The notes: generated by a model not told the origin, from the sequence alone. A stretch of 64,000 nucleotides of DNA from Dactylosporangium fulvum (GCF_025137375.1 NZ_CP073720.1:10192501-10256500); one strand, 5' to 3'; positions 51,768-61,734 are shown, counted from the first letter of the stretch. A program made the numbers and translations.

Positions 51768-52143
51768 TCTCGGCCAGCACACGGCCCGCGGCGTCGAGGT
51801 CGTCGGCCGGGAAGCCGGCATAGAGCCGCGCGGTCAGTTCGGCCACGCCAGCGGCGATCTCGTCGTACCGCGCCCGGCCCGCAGGGGTCAGGCTCCCGCC
51901 CGCGTCGAGCAGGCCGGCCTCGACGAGCCCGGTGACCGCCGCGCCGGCGGCCGCCGGGGTGATCCGCAGGCCGGTGGCCATGCGCGCCACCAGGTCGTCG
52001 CGGGCGAGGGTGCCGCCGCTCACGGCGGTCAGGTTGACCGCCACCCATTCCTCGAACGTGGTGGCGGTGCGGGCGAGCAGCCGGTCGAGGAGCGCGCGGG
52101 TGGAACGCTCCGCCTGGCCGATGATCTGTCCATTGAGGGGCAT
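51727..52143 (-). CDS. MarR-like winged-helix protein
   Basis: 138 residues: an N-terminal helix, a winged-helix middle (TLARDDLVARMATGLRITPAAAGAAVTGLVEAGLLDAGG, TPAGRARYDEI) and a C-terminal dimerisation helix. It lacks the DPxDxR wing of classical MarR. It begins 3 nt after the stop codon of the MarR gene at 52146-52604, so the two are cotranscribed. Overlaps the DUF998 gene end by 41 bp. Confidence 0.72.
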   Translation of the reverse strand: MPLNGQIIGQAERSTRALLDRLLARTATTFEEWVAVNLTAVSGGTLARDDLVARMATGLRITPAAAGAAVTGLVEAGLLDAGGSLTPAGRARYDEIAAGVAELTARLYAGFPADDLDAAGRVLAEITARADAELATAA

Positions 52144-52145
52144 AG

Positions 52146-52604
52146 CTACTCCTTGGGATCCAGTGGTTCCAGTGGTACGGCTAGCAGCGTCTGCAGCTCG
52201 CCGACGAACGCCGCCGTCCGCTCCGCGTCCAGGCCGCCGAGCGGGGCCAGGAGCTGATCGAGCAGGCCGCTGACGATCACCACCGCTCGGCCGGTGACGT
52301 CGCGGCCCTTGTCGGTGAGCATCAGCTGGACCGCCCGGGTGTCGGCCGGGTCGGGCAGGCGGTCGACCAGGCCGGCCGCCTCAAGCGCGCGAGCGAGCTT
52401 GGAGACGTACAACGGCTCGAGACCGGTCCGGTCGGCGAGCTGGCGCTGGCTCGGACGCTCGCCCGTCCGGTCCATGCCGAACAGGGTGCCGAGCAGCGCG
52501 TATTGCGCGTGGGTGAGACCGAGTGGGGCGACCGCCCGGTCGACCGCCACCCGCCACTTCATCGACAGGCGCCAGACCAGGAACCCGGGCGTAGGACCAC
52601 TCAC
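52146..52604 (-). CDS. MarR-family transcriptional regulator
   Basis: 152 residues with the full MarR winged HTH: LTHAQYALLGTLFGMDRTG, PSQRQLADRTGLEPLYVSKLARALEAAGLVDRLPDPADTRAV. GTG at 52604 is preceded by TACTGT and a 7-nt gap, so the mRNA is probably leaderless. A 17-bp palindrome just upstream of the -10 is a likely autoregulatory site. It is the first gene of a two-regulator operon. Confidence 0.88.
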   Translation of the reverse strand: MSGPTPGFLVWRLSMKWRVAVDRAVAPLGLTHAQYALLGTLFGMDRTGERPSQRQLADRTGLEPLYVSKLARALEAAGLVDRLPDPADTRAVQLMLTDKGRDVTGRAVVIVSGLLDQLLAPLGGLDAERTAAFVGELQTLLAVPLEPLDPKE

Positions 52605-52611
52605 GCCAGAA

Positions 52612-52635
52612 ACAGTACATGGCTATAGTAGCCAT
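52612..52635 (-). promoter_or_regulatory. MarR promoter with overlapping palindromic operator
   Basis: Minus-strand -10 TACTGT (52612-52617) sits 7 nt before the GTG at 52604. Directly upstream, ATGGCTA-TAG-TAGCCAT (52619-52635) is a perfect 7-bp-arm palindrome in the -10/-35 spacer, where repressor binding would block the promoter. Confidence 0.62.
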
Positions 52636-52644
52636 GGCTAGTAT

Positions 52645-53733
52645 CTACAAAATCTCAGTGTCCCGCAGCAGGCGCCACAGGCCGGCGCCGTCGGGGGCGC
52701 GCAGCCAGCGCTGGGCGTCCGACGGCACACGCTTCGAACTGTCGACCGGACTCGGGAAGGCACCGGCCAGCACCGCTTGGGTCGGCGACAGGTGCCGGAT
52801 CGCGACGGCGGCCACACTCTCCGGGTGCTCGGCGACGAACTCGGCGTAGATCTCCGGGTCGTGCTGGCCGTCATCGCCGACGAGCAGCCAGCGGATGTTC
52901 GGGAACTCGTCCGCGAGCCGCGCCAGTGAGGCGCGCTTGTGTGCCTGACCGCTGCGGAAGAACCGGTCGGGCTGCGGACCCCAGTCGGTGAGCAGCAGCG
53001 GGCCGGCCGGGTAGAGATGCCGGGACAGGAAGCGGGTCAGTGTGGCGGCGACGTTCCAGGCGCCGGTGGACAGATAGAACACGGGTGCACCGGGGTTGGC
53101 GTTGACCAGCCGCTCGTACAGCACCGCCATGCCGGGAACGGAGGCGCGGGCGTGCTCGTCGAGCACAAACGTGTTCCAGGCGGCGAGCATCGGCCGGGGC
53201 AGGGCGGTCACCATGACCGTGTCGTCGACGTCGGAGACGATGCCGAAGCGGGTGTCCGGGTCGATGATGCGCACCGGCGCCTCGACCGCGACGCTGTCCT
53301 CGACGCGCAGCGTGACGGTGGCCCAGCCGGGGGCCAGGTCGGCCTCCACCACGGTGTCGATGAAGCCACCCCGGTCGCAGCGGACCTCACACGTACGGCC
53401 ACCGGCCTCGATCCGCACGGGCGCGTCCTTGACAGACACCGCGGTGAAGGAGCGCCACCCACGCAGCTTCTTCAGGCGCTTGGCCGGCTTCGGGTCGATC
53501 CGGGCGAGCAGGACCCGGCCGAGCACGCGCACCCAGCCCGGCTTCTCCGGGGTCGCGCTCGCGCCGTATCCGGTGTAGGCGGTGACGGCGACCTTCCAGC
53601 CCCGCCGGCGCAGCCGCCGCTCGATCACGTTGTGGATGGCGTCCTCGATGCGGGCAGCACGGTGCAGGGGAAGGGGCGCGCCCGAAGTGCTGCTGGAGGC
53701 CCCGTTGGGGGCCCCGTTGGGGATCACCGACAC
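52645..53733 (-). CDS. App1/DUF2183-family phosphatidate phosphatase-like protein
   Basis: 362 residues. The catalytic HAD motif SDVDDTVMVT (about 166-175, DxDxT) and downstream FYLSTGAWN and LVGDDGQHDPEIY motifs match App1/DUF2183. N-terminal beta domain of about 160 residues is usual. Yeast App1 dephosphorylates phosphatidate; the bacterial substrate is unknown. Start codon ATG at 53733 or just downstream. It reads towards the MarR gene with a 40-bp gap. Confidence 0.85.
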   Translation of the reverse strand: MSVIPNGAPNGASSSTSGAPLPLHRAARIEDAIHNVIERRLRRRGWKVAVTAYTGYGASATPEKPGWVRVLGRVLLARIDPKPAKRLKKLRGWRSFTAVSVKDAPVRIEAGGRTCEVRCDRGGFIDTVVEADLAPGWATVTLRVEDSVAVEAPVRIIDPDTRFGIVSDVDDTVMVTALPRPMLAAWNTFVLDEHARASVPGMAVLYERLVNANPGAPVFYLSTGAWNVAATLTRFLSRHLYPAGPLLLTDWGPQPDRFFRSGQAHKRASLARLADEFPNIRWLLVGDDGQHDPEIYAEFVAEHPESVAAVAIRHLSPTQAVLAGAFPSPVDSSKRVPSDAQRWLRAPDGAGLWRLLRDTEIL

Positions 53734-53929
53734 GGGCCAACCCTGTCACAGCCAGCATGTCCGTGCACAGGAAGTACACCTGGAAACGCCTGGGGCCCGT
53801 GATCCGCTCACGGTGACAAGACGGCGACGCTGGCATGAAACCGTGAGCCCGAACCGGCGGGGCGCTTCTAGCGTGAATGTCATCGGGAACTCACCAAGGA
53901 TTCCCCGAGAGGGCGCACGGAGGTGCGAA

Positions 53930-54241
53930 ATGGCAACCACGATCGAGGCCGTTCGGGCCGAGGCGCTCTTCGCTTCGACCCTGCAGTCGTCGGACACGCC
54001 CGCGAGCGGTGAGATCCGCACCGCGGTCGCGGTGACGCTGCGGCAGATCGGCATCCAGGGCTGTGCCGCGCGGGTCGCGAGCGAGTTCGGGGACCACCCG
54101 GAGACCGCCGTTGCGCGGATGGTGTGGGCGTTGGCACAGGTCCGGGCGACGTACCCGGCCAAGGGCAGCAGGGCGACCCGGGCCATCCGGGCGATGCGCC
54201 GCTCGGGCGCCGTGATCCGTCCGCTCGCGCTGACCGCATAG
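53930..54241 (+). CDS. Small uncharacterised protein
   Basis: 103 residues from ATG at 53930, with GGAGG 6 nt upstream. Soluble, helical, with no signal peptide; contains ALFASTLQSSDTPASGEIRTAV and a basic C-terminus. A similar protein type is common in actinomycetes without assigned function, to my recollection. Confidence 0.68.
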   Translation: MATTIEAVRAEALFASTLQSSDTPASGEIRTAVAVTLRQIGIQGCAARVASEFGDHPETAVARMVWALAQVRATYPAKGSRATRAIRAMRRSGAVIRPLALTA

Positions 54242-54408
54242 CCGGTGTTCCTACCCGGCCGGTGGGGTAAGCGCCGGGCGTGCAGGCGGTCATCAACGCG
54301 GCGCAATCGTGAGGGATTTTCACCGAACACCCCGGGACTGCAACCTGCCCGCTCCACACTGAGGCCCAGTGAACGGCCGTCGGTACCCGTACGTCTTGGG
54401 AGGTCAGC

Positions 54409-55128
54409 GTGGAGCGGCACAAACTCACGATCGACATGAACGACGCCACGATCGAGCAGCTGCGCGACCACCACTTCGCGCTCTTCGGGCTCCACGCGGT
54501 CGCCACCTCGGCGAGCGGCGCCCCGACGATCTGGCTCTCCGTGCACTACCTCGAGCGCCGGCTCGAAGTGACGTGGCAGGAGACCTATTCGATGTACACC
54601 ACCCGGCACCGGACGATGGCGCCGAGCACAAAGGTCGTGGCGACCCACAACTACCCGGCGCCGCTCGGCAGCGTGCTCGCCGTCTCCGGCAACGACGGCG
54701 CCGGCATCGTGTCCCCCGGCGGGCCGGCCGGGCACCTGGAGATCGACAACACCGGGCGGACCGACCTCGGCGCGGGCCTCTGCGTCCACGACGCGCACGG
54801 CATGTACCAGCCCATCGGCATCTTCGATCTGGTTGACGTCGACCTGTTCCAGCCGATTCCGAAGGTCGCGTTCTTCTTCTCGCCGATCCCGCACATGGCC
54901 GGGGAGATCGCGACCAGGGCGCTCGGGCCCGGCGTCATGCTGGACTACTCGATGGCCCGGGACCACTCGCTGTCGATCGAGTACGACCTGCACGACGGCT
55001 GGGCATGCGACAACCGGCCGTACGCGAAGCCGATCGACGCCAACGAGCCGCTCAACCCGCTGTTGCTGCAGCGTTCCTCGGCGCTGCAGGCGCTGGCCAT
55101 GCAGCGCCAGCGCAGCACCAGTCGTTAG
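54409..55128 (+). CDS. Uncharacterised protein
   Basis: 239 residues from GTG at 54409, with GGGAGG 6 nt upstream. Beta-rich, with WxEx aromatic patches (LEVTWQETYSMYTTRH), no signal peptide or membrane helix. I do not recognise the family. It converges with the RNA-repair operon; the stop codons overlap or nearly overlap (55125-55128). Confidence 0.66.
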   Translation: MERHKLTIDMNDATIEQLRDHHFALFGLHAVATSASGAPTIWLSVHYLERRLEVTWQETYSMYTTRHRTMAPSTKVVATHNYPAPLGSVLAVSGNDGAGIVSPGGPAGHLEIDNTGRTDLGAGLCVHDAHGMYQPIGIFDLVDVDLFQPIPKVAFFFSPIPHMAGEIATRALGPGVMLDYSMARDHSLSIEYDLHDGWACDNRPYAKPIDANEPLNPLLLQRSSALQALAMQRQRSTSR

Positions 55129-56110
55129 TCGTTGCGGACGTACGTGACGGCGTGGGCCTCGGTCAGGTCCGGCGGCTCCCATCGACCGGCCATTCGGGTG
55201 ATCACCGAGTCGGGAACCGGGTGCGGACGCGCCCGGTTCCGCCGTCTGAGCAACTCCGGCGGCGCCTCGACGCTGACCACCTCGACGCGGGCGCCGTAGT
55301 CCGCGACCAGGCCGACGCACCTGGACCGCAGCTGCCGGGACACGTTCGTCGCGTTCCAGACGAACGGCGTGCCGGCCCGCAGCAGCACCTTCGCCCGCGC
55401 GACGGCGGCCGCCACGACGGGTCCCTGGTCGCCGGCCGGGCTGACGCCGAGTTCCTCGCGCAGCGCGTCGAGGCTGACCACCGGCGCGCCTGCGCGGTTG
55501 GCCGCGATCCAGGTGTCCTTGCCGGCGCCGGGCAGCCCGGACATGATCGTCACCGCGAACCGGGTGTTGTCGTAGGCCGCGTAGTCGGGGTCGCGGCCCG
55601 GCGTCCGGAAGTACAGGAACCGGGCATGGTCCGACGGGAACCGCCGCGGTGTGTCGAGGCAGCCCAGCTCGGCGGCGTATTCGCGGAACAGGGTGGCGTC
55701 GGCGCCGGTCGCGGTGGCCAGGAGCGCGAGGTCGTCGTTGCGCGCGAGCAGGCTGACCCGGAAGACGGCGCGGTCCGGGTCGGGATGCTCCAGCAGGTCG
55801 GCGGGCAGGCGGTGGTGGCGGACCAGCGCGACGACATGCTCGCGCCACGCGACCGGCACCCCCAGCTCCCACAGCACCCGACGGGCGAAGAACTCGGCGC
55901 GCCGGGACTCGCCGAGCAGCAGCGCCGCGGCGAACAGCCGCGCCCGCTCGGCCGCCGGCCGCGCCCGCCACTCGTCCAGTCCGGCCAGCTCGGCCAGCTC
56001 GGCCGGTGCCGCCGGGGCGGGCCCGGCCCGCGCCCGGTCGAGGGCCGCGCCGATGTCGTCCCAGCGGACCCGCCACGTGGGCGGGGCGGGACACAGCTCC
56101 TCGAACGGGT

Positions 56111-56114
<4 letters not shown>
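55125..56114 (-). CDS. HD-Pnk-like polynucleotide kinase with degenerate HD domain
   Basis: 329 residues from GTG at 56114, overlapping the ligase stop by 4 nt. C-terminal kinase: P-loop SGLPGAGKDTW (Lys199), SLDALREELG, NATNVSRQLRSR and RRRNRARPHPVPDSVI. The N-terminal part matches the HD phosphoesterase of HD-Pnk (VVALVRHHRLP at 95-104, LLARNDDLALLA) but the usual HD motif, expected near residues 64-70, reads AALLLGES, so metal binding is probably lost. It phosphorylates 5'-OH ends for the neighbouring ligase; 3'-end healing is doubtful. Confidence 0.82.
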
Positions 56115-56872
<758 letters not shown>

Positions 56873-57042
56873 CCTCACGTTGTACCGGAGACAAATCGAT
56901 TGCCGACACGGGTTTTCTCGGGTGAGGGAAAGGGTGTTCCGGCTTCCGCGCGCCGACGCCTGTCGAAACGATCGGCATGACATTGTTTGGCCCGAATCAC
57001 TTGCCCGAATGGCACACACCAGGGCAAATTTGGGAGGGTTGT

Positions 57043-58647
57043 GTGGAAAGAAAGTCCGTGAAGGGGCTGGTCCTCTTCACCGCGGCGGCCACGGTGCTGG
57101 CCGTGGCGCCGACGTCGAGCGCCCTGGCCGCACCCGCGGCGCCAGGGCAGCCCGAGGCCGGCGCCGCCAGCATCCCGTGGGGGCAGTGTGCGAGCCCCGG
57201 CCTGCAGCGGCGCGGTGCCGAGTGCGGCCTGCTGAGCGTCCCGCTCGACTACGGCAAGCCCAACGGCAAGAAGATCCAGATCGCGGTCTCGCGGATCAAG
57301 GCGAAGGTCGCGGCCAAGGACTACCAGGGCGTCATGCTGGTCAACCCCGGTGGCCCCGGCGGCTCCGGCCTGACCCTGTCGGTGCTCGGCGAGTTCGTGC
57401 CGAACGGCGCCGGCGAGGCGTACGACTGGATCGGCTTCGACCCGCGCGGCGTCGGCTCCAGCGTCCCGGCGCTCTCGTGCGACCCGGACTACTTCAACGG
57501 GCCGCGCCCCGAGTACATCCCCTGGAACCAGAACATCGAGAAGACCTGGCTGAACCACTCGAAGGGCTACGCCAAGGACTGTGGCAAGGCGGGCGGTGAC
57601 CTGCTCAACCACATGACCACGGTCGACTCGGTCAACGACATGGAGTCGATCCGCAAGGCGCTCGGCGCCAAGCAGATCAACTTCTACGGCTTCTCCTACG
57701 GCACGTACCTCGGCCAGGTGTACGGCACGCTGCACCCGGACAAGGTCCGGCGCATGGTCCTCGACGGCAACGTCGACGTGCGCAAGGTGTGGTACCAGGC
57801 CAACCTCGACCAGGACGTGAACTTCGAGCGCAACGTCAAGATCTGGTTCGACTGGCTGGCGAAGTACGACAACGTCTACCACCTCGGCAAGACCGGCAAG
57901 CAGGTCGAGCTGCGCTGGTACGCGGAGCAGAACAAGCTGCGCAGCAAGCCCGCCGGTGGCGTGGTCGGCCCGGACGAGTGGACCGACATCTTCCTGTACT
58001 CCGGCTACTACCAGTCGACGTGGCTCGAACTGGCCGACGCCTTCGCGGGCTGGGCCAACGACGGCAACACCGACGTCATCGTCGCGGCCTACGAGAACTA
58101 CATCGCCCCCGGCGACGACAACGGCTACGCGGTGTACAACGCGGTGCAGTGCACCGACGTGCAGTGGCCGCAGAGCTGGAACCAGTGGGAGCGCGACAAC
58201 TGGCGCACCTTCCTGAAGGCCCCGTTCATGACCTGGGACAACGCCTGGTACAACGCGCCGTGCCTCTACTGGCCGGCGAAGGCGTCGAAGCCGGTCAAGG
58301 TCGACGGCTCGAAGATCAAGAGCGTCCTGTTCGTCGGCACCACCCTCGACGCGGCCACGCCGTGGGAAGGCAGCCTTGAGGCCCGCCGCCGCTTCCCGAA
58401 CGGCAGCCTCATCGCCGAGGTCGGTCAGACCACGCACGCCAACTCGCTCAACGGCAACGCGTGCGTCGACGACGCCATCGCCGACTACCTCGCGACCGGC
58501 AAGCTGCCGGCCCGCAAGAAGGGCGACCGGCCCGACCTGTCGTGTGACGCCCTGCCGCAGCCCGACCCGACGGCGGCCTCCGCCCAGGCGAAGACGCTGC
58601 GCGCGGACAGCCTCACGCGCGAGCCGCTGTACCCGGTGCACCACTAG
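57043..58647 (+). CDS. Secreted tripeptidyl aminopeptidase-like hydrolase (S33)
   Basis: 534 residues from GTG at 57043 (GGGAGG 6 nt upstream); earlier in-frame codons lack a ribosome-binding site. Signal peptide 1-30 (ending ALAA). Alpha/beta hydrolase of the TAP family: oxyanion NPGGPGGSG (101-109), GFDPRGVGSS, nucleophile GFSYGTY (Ser218), and C-terminal DAATPWEGS and QTTHANS for Asp and His. It removes tripeptides from protein N-termini outside the cell, complementing the subtilase. A strong terminator follows. Confidence 0.9.
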   Translation: MERKSVKGLVLFTAAATVLAVAPTSSALAAPAAPGQPEAGAASIPWGQCASPGLQRRGAECGLLSVPLDYGKPNGKKIQIAVSRIKAKVAAKDYQGVMLVNPGGPGGSGLTLSVLGEFVPNGAGEAYDWIGFDPRGVGSSVPALSCDPDYFNGPRPEYIPWNQNIEKTWLNHSKGYAKDCGKAGGDLLNHMTTVDSVNDMESIRKALGAKQINFYGFSYGTYLGQVYGTLHPDKVRRMVLDGNVDVRKVWYQANLDQDVNFERNVKIWFDWLAKYDNVYHLGKTGKQVELRWYAEQNKLRSKPAGGVVGPDEWTDIFLYSGYYQSTWLELADAFAGWANDGNTDVIVAAYENYIAPGDDNGYAVYNAVQCTDVQWPQSWNQWERDNWRTFLKAPFMTWDNAWYNAPCLYWPAKASKPVKVDGSKIKSVLFVGTTLDAATPWEGSLEARRRFPNGSLIAEVGQTTHANSLNGNACVDDAIADYLATGKLPARKKGDRPDLSCDALPQPDPTAASAQAKTLRADSLTREPLYPVHH

Positions 58648-58649
58648 CC

Positions 58650-58677
58650 CGAGGGGCGGCCTTCAGGCCGCCCCTCG
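58650..58677 (+). terminator. Terminator after the aminopeptidase gene
   Basis: GC-rich 11- to 13-bp stem (58650-58662 with 58665-58677), 2 nt after the stop codon, followed by CTTTTT at 58685-58690. Confidence 0.85.
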
Positions 58678-58688
58678 TCGCTCCCTTT

Positions 58689-58779
58689 TTCTGCGCGGCG
58701 ATCTTGGAGTTGTGGTCCCTAACTTGTCCGAAATATCGGCATAAAGACAGGACCACAACTCCAAGATCGCCGCGCAGAA
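58689..58779. repeat. 91-bp palindromic element with perfect 30-bp arms
   Basis: Arms 58689-58718 and 58750-58779 are perfect complements around 31 nt. The left arm contains CGATCTTGGAGTTGTGGTCC, identical over 20 nt to the element at 31434-31531 and its continuation. The centre holds CCGAAATATCGG. It lies between the aminopeptidase gene and the convergent OmpA-like gene. Confidence 0.92.
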
Positions 58780-58788
58780 GGGGGTGAC

Positions 58789-59838
58789 CTACTGCTGGAC
58801 GATGAACTCCACGCGGCGGTTGATCGCGTTCGAGGCGTCGTCGGTGCCGGGGACCTTCGGGCGGCTCTCGCCGTAGCCCGCCGACGTCAGCCGCTCGGGC
58901 GCGATGCCCAGCGACACCAGCGTGTCGAGCACCGTCTTGGCACGGGCCTCGCTCAGCACCTGGTTGCGGTCGGGCGTGCCGCGGAGATCGGTGTGGCCCT
59001 CGATGCTCACCCGGACCGCCGGGTTCGCCTTGAGAATCGAGGCGACGTTCGCCACCACGGCCTGGCCCTGCGGGGTCAGGGTCGCGCTGTTGTTCTCGAA
59101 CTCCACGGTCGGCAGTGCGCCGAGCTGGGTCTGCACCTGCTCCGGCGCGGCGGCCGCGCCGACGACGAGCTCGTTCCTCACCGTGCCGGCCACCGCCTTC
59201 GCCGCGGCCTCGGCCTTGTCCTTGACCTCCTGCGACACGACGGTCCCGGTCAGCGTGACCGTGCCGCCGGTCGCGTCGATCACGCCGGCCTTGGTGTCCT
59301 TGCCGAGCGCGGCCACCACGGGGCCGAGGCCGGCCAGGTCCGCGCCGCCGGCCGTGCGCTTCGTGTCGACCATGATCTCGTCCTGCACGTTTTCCGCGCC
59401 GAACGCCGCCTTGGCCGCGTCGACCAGCGCCGTGTGGGCCGCGTCCGTGGGCACGGCACCGGTCAGCACGACCTTCCCGGCGTCGACGAGCAGCTTGACG
59501 GCGGCCGGCTGCGGCGGGACCTCGATCTTCGGCGGCGCCTCGACCCGCACGACGCGGACGCCGGCGAGGTCCAGCGTGATCTTCTTCGCCTGATCGACCT
59601 GGTCGGCGGACTCGACCTTGACCGTGCCGTCCCGCCCGACGAACCGCACGTCGGCGTCGATCCCGGCGTCGGACAGCGCGACCTTGGTGCGATCGGTGAG
59701 ATTGTCTTCGATGTTGTGCCGATGCGGTACCTCGAACGCGTAGACGAGCGCCGCCAGCCCGACGACACCGACCCCGATCGGGATCAGCGGGTTCCGCCGC
59801 CGGACCTCCCAGCGGACACTCCGGGTCCGGGTCGCCAT
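58789..59838 (-). CDS. ArfA/OmpATb-like BON-OmpA protein
   Basis: 349 residues from ATG at 59838. A single transmembrane helix (about 18-36), a BON-like region with two or three copies (about 100-225, VDAGKVVLTGAVPTDAAHTALVDAAK and TGGTVTLTGTVVSQEVKDKA), and an OmpA peptidoglycan-binding domain (about 245-349, VSIEGHTDLRGTPDRNQVLSEARA, NAINRRVEFIV). Same order as mycobacterial OmpATb/ArfA. It should anchor in the membrane and bind wall. The ATG overlaps the stop codon of the next upstream gene by one base (TGATG). Confidence 0.88.
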   Translation of the reverse strand: MATRTRSVRWEVRRRNPLIPIGVGVVGLAALVYAFEVPHRHNIEDNLTDRTKVALSDAGIDADVRFVGRDGTVKVESADQVDQAKKITLDLAGVRVVRVEAPPKIEVPPQPAAVKLLVDAGKVVLTGAVPTDAAHTALVDAAKAAFGAENVQDEIMVDTKRTAGGADLAGLGPVVAALGKDTKAGVIDATGGTVTLTGTVVSQEVKDKAEAAAKAVAGTVRNELVVGAAAAPEQVQTQLGALPTVEFENNSATLTPQGQAVVANVASILKANPAVRVSIEGHTDLRGTPDRNQVLSEARAKTVLDTLVSLGIAPERLTSAGYGESRPKVPGTDDASNAINRRVEFIVQQ

Positions 59839-61469
59839 CACGTCCGTCCGGTGTCACGCCCGGCGACGAGCCGCCGGGTGAGGTCGGCGAACCCGTCCTC
59901 GTCGCCCTCCGCGAGCAGCTTCGCCTGGCGGGCCCAGGTGACGAGGCTCGGCGCGAACCGCAGGTTGGCAGCCTCGAGGGCGGCGCGCAGGGTGTCGACG
60001 TCGGCCGCGGCGAGCTGGGCGTACGTGCGGATCCCCGAAGCGATCAACGCGGCGGACATCTTGGGCCCGATGCCTTCGATCCGCTTGAGGTCGTCGGCCG
60101 GGGTGTCGTCGGCAGCGGCGGCCTGCACCGGTACCGCGGCGACAGGCTCCGGCTGGGGTTCTGGCTCCGGCTCGGGCTCTGGCTCCGGCTCGGGCTCTGG
60201 CTGCGGCTCGGGCTCGGGCTGCGGCTCGGGCTCGGGCTGCGGCTCCGGCTCGGTCTGCGCGACCGGCTCCGGTTCCGGCTGCGGCTCGGGCTCCGGCGCG
60301 GGAGCGGCTTCCTCGGCGGGGGCCGGGGAGGCATCGACCGGCGCTTCTACCGCGACATCGACCGCTGCATCGGTCAGGGCATCGACAGGCGTCTCGGCCG
60401 GGGCATCCACCGGCGCCGCTTCCGGTGCGGCGTCGGCCACCGGCTCGGTCGCTGCGGGAGCCTTGGGCGCCTTCGCTGTGACCTCACGGCCGGCGATCAG
60501 GCGGTCGGTGAGCTTCAGGAAGCCCTCCTCGTCGCCGTCGGCCAGCAGGCGCGCCTGGCGGCCCCACGTCGACAGGCTCGGAGCGAACCGCAGGTTGGCC
60601 TCGGCGAGCGCGTCCTCAACGGTGCTGCGGTCGGCGTCGGCCAACGCGGCGTACGTCGTGATACCCGCCGCCCGCAACGCCGCCGCGATCTTCGGGCCGA
60701 TGCCCTCGATCCGCTCCAGGTCGTCGGGCTCGGAGGAGGTGGCGAACGCCGATTCGACCTCGGCCACCAGCGCATCGTCCACAACGGTGGGAGTCGGCTC
60801 AGCCGCCGCGGCCACCGCCGGCTCCGCGACCGGCTCGGGCTCGACGACCGGCTGAGTCTCATCGGCAACAACCGGCTCGGCCTGCGCGACCGGCTCAGGC
60901 TCGGCCGGCACCGGCTCCACGACCGGCTGAGTCTCAGCGGCGGCGACAGGCTCGGCCTCCACGACCGGCACCGACTCCGCGACGGGCTCGGCCTCCGCAA
61001 CCAGCTCGGGCTCCACGACAGGCTCGGACTTCACGACCGGCTCAGGCTCGGCCGCGACCGACTCCGCGACAGGCTCGGCCTGCGCAACCGGCTCAGGCTC
61101 GGCCGCGACCGACTCCGCGACGGGCTCGGCCTGCGCGACCGGCTCTGGCTCGGCCGCAACCGGCTCCGCGACGGGCTCGGCCTGCGCGACCGGCTCTGGC
61201 TCGGCCGCAACCGGCTCCGCGACGGGCTCGGACTTCACGACCGGCTGGGGTTCAGCGGCCGCGACCGGCTCGGGAACAGCTACCGGCTCGGGTGCCGCCG
61301 GGGCCGGATCGGCCGGCGGCGCCGCCGCCACAAGGGGAACGGCGTCCGTGGTGGATTCATCGGACCGTGCGCGGCGGAGCTGTCGGCCCCACCACAGGTA
61401 GCCGACGAGAAGGCCGAGCAGGAACGCCAGCGCGATGAGCAAGAGTGACTGGTTGGTGAACCAGACCAC
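59838..61469 (-). CDS. Membrane-anchored protein with Glu-Pro repeats and two helix-hairpin-helix domains
   Basis: 543 residues from GTG at 61469 (GGAGG 6 nt upstream). One transmembrane helix (about 7-24) is followed by a low-complexity Glu-Pro-Val-Ala region with 17-residue units, a first DUF4332-like HhH domain (DDLERIEGIGPKIAAALRAAG), a second Glu-Pro-rich stretch, and a second HhH copy (DDLKRIEGIGPKMSAALIASG). Each HhH is followed by a RFAPSL-xTWxRQAxLLA motif. Coupled to the OmpA-like gene. Function unknown; HhH may mediate protein or nucleic-acid contact. Confidence 0.78.
   Translation of the reverse strand: MVWFTNQSLLLIALAFLLGLLVGYLWWGRQLRRARSDESTTDAVPLVAAAPPADPAPAAPEPVAVPEPVAAAEPQPVVKSEPVAEPVAAEPEPVAQAEPVAEPVAAEPEPVAQAEPVAESVAAEPEPVAQAEPVAESVAAEPEPVVKSEPVVEPELVAEAEPVAESVPVVEAEPVAAAETQPVVEPVPAEPEPVAQAEPVVADETQPVVEPEPVAEPAVAAAAEPTPTVVDDALVAEVESAFATSSEPDDLERIEGIGPKIAAALRAAGITTYAALADADRSTVEDALAEANLRFAPSLSTWGRQARLLADGDEEGFLKLTDRLIAGREVTAKAPKAPAATEPVADAAPEAAPVDAPAETPVDALTDAAVDVAVEAPVDASPAPAEEAAPAPEPEPQPEPEPVAQTEPEPQPEPEPQPEPEPQPEPEPEPEPEPEPEPQPEPVAAVPVQAAAADDTPADDLKRIEGIGPKMSAALIASGIRTYAQLAAADVDTLRAALEAANLRFAPSLVTWARQAKLLAEGDEDGFADLTRRLVAGRDTGRT
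61009..61248. repeat. 51-bp tandem repeat inside the Glu-Pro coding region
   Basis: Copies at 61060-61110, 61111-61161 and 61162-61212 are nearly identical 51-bp units, flanked by diverged units at 61009-61059 and 61213-61248. They encode EPVAESVAAEPEPVAQA-type 17-residue repeats. Copy number may vary between strains. Confidence 0.85.
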
Positions 61470-61734
61470 GACGGGCCTCCGAGGGGACGTGACCGACGCG
61501 TGAAGAGAGAGTTCGCGGGGCAGCCTTCCATACCTCGATGCCGAACAACAGAGCCGCGGAGACAACCTGTGCCTGCCGGTTCCGGCGATTTGCCGCCCAG
61601 GCCCCCGCCCATGGACGCATTTCCGCAGATAGAACGCGTTTGCCGGAGGTACGGCACATGAGGTACCGAAGAAGGCGCCAGACTCCGGTGGGAGGCTTGG
61701 TGCTGAAGCTCACGAGTATCGGAGGCGACTGAGC

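Noticed and set aside
56875..58644. 589-residue open frame antisense to the aminopeptidase gene
   Set aside because: Mirror of a gene with an intact catalytic triad.
61009..61248. CRISPR array
   Set aside because: The repeats are contiguous, in frame and coding; there are no spacers or cas genes.
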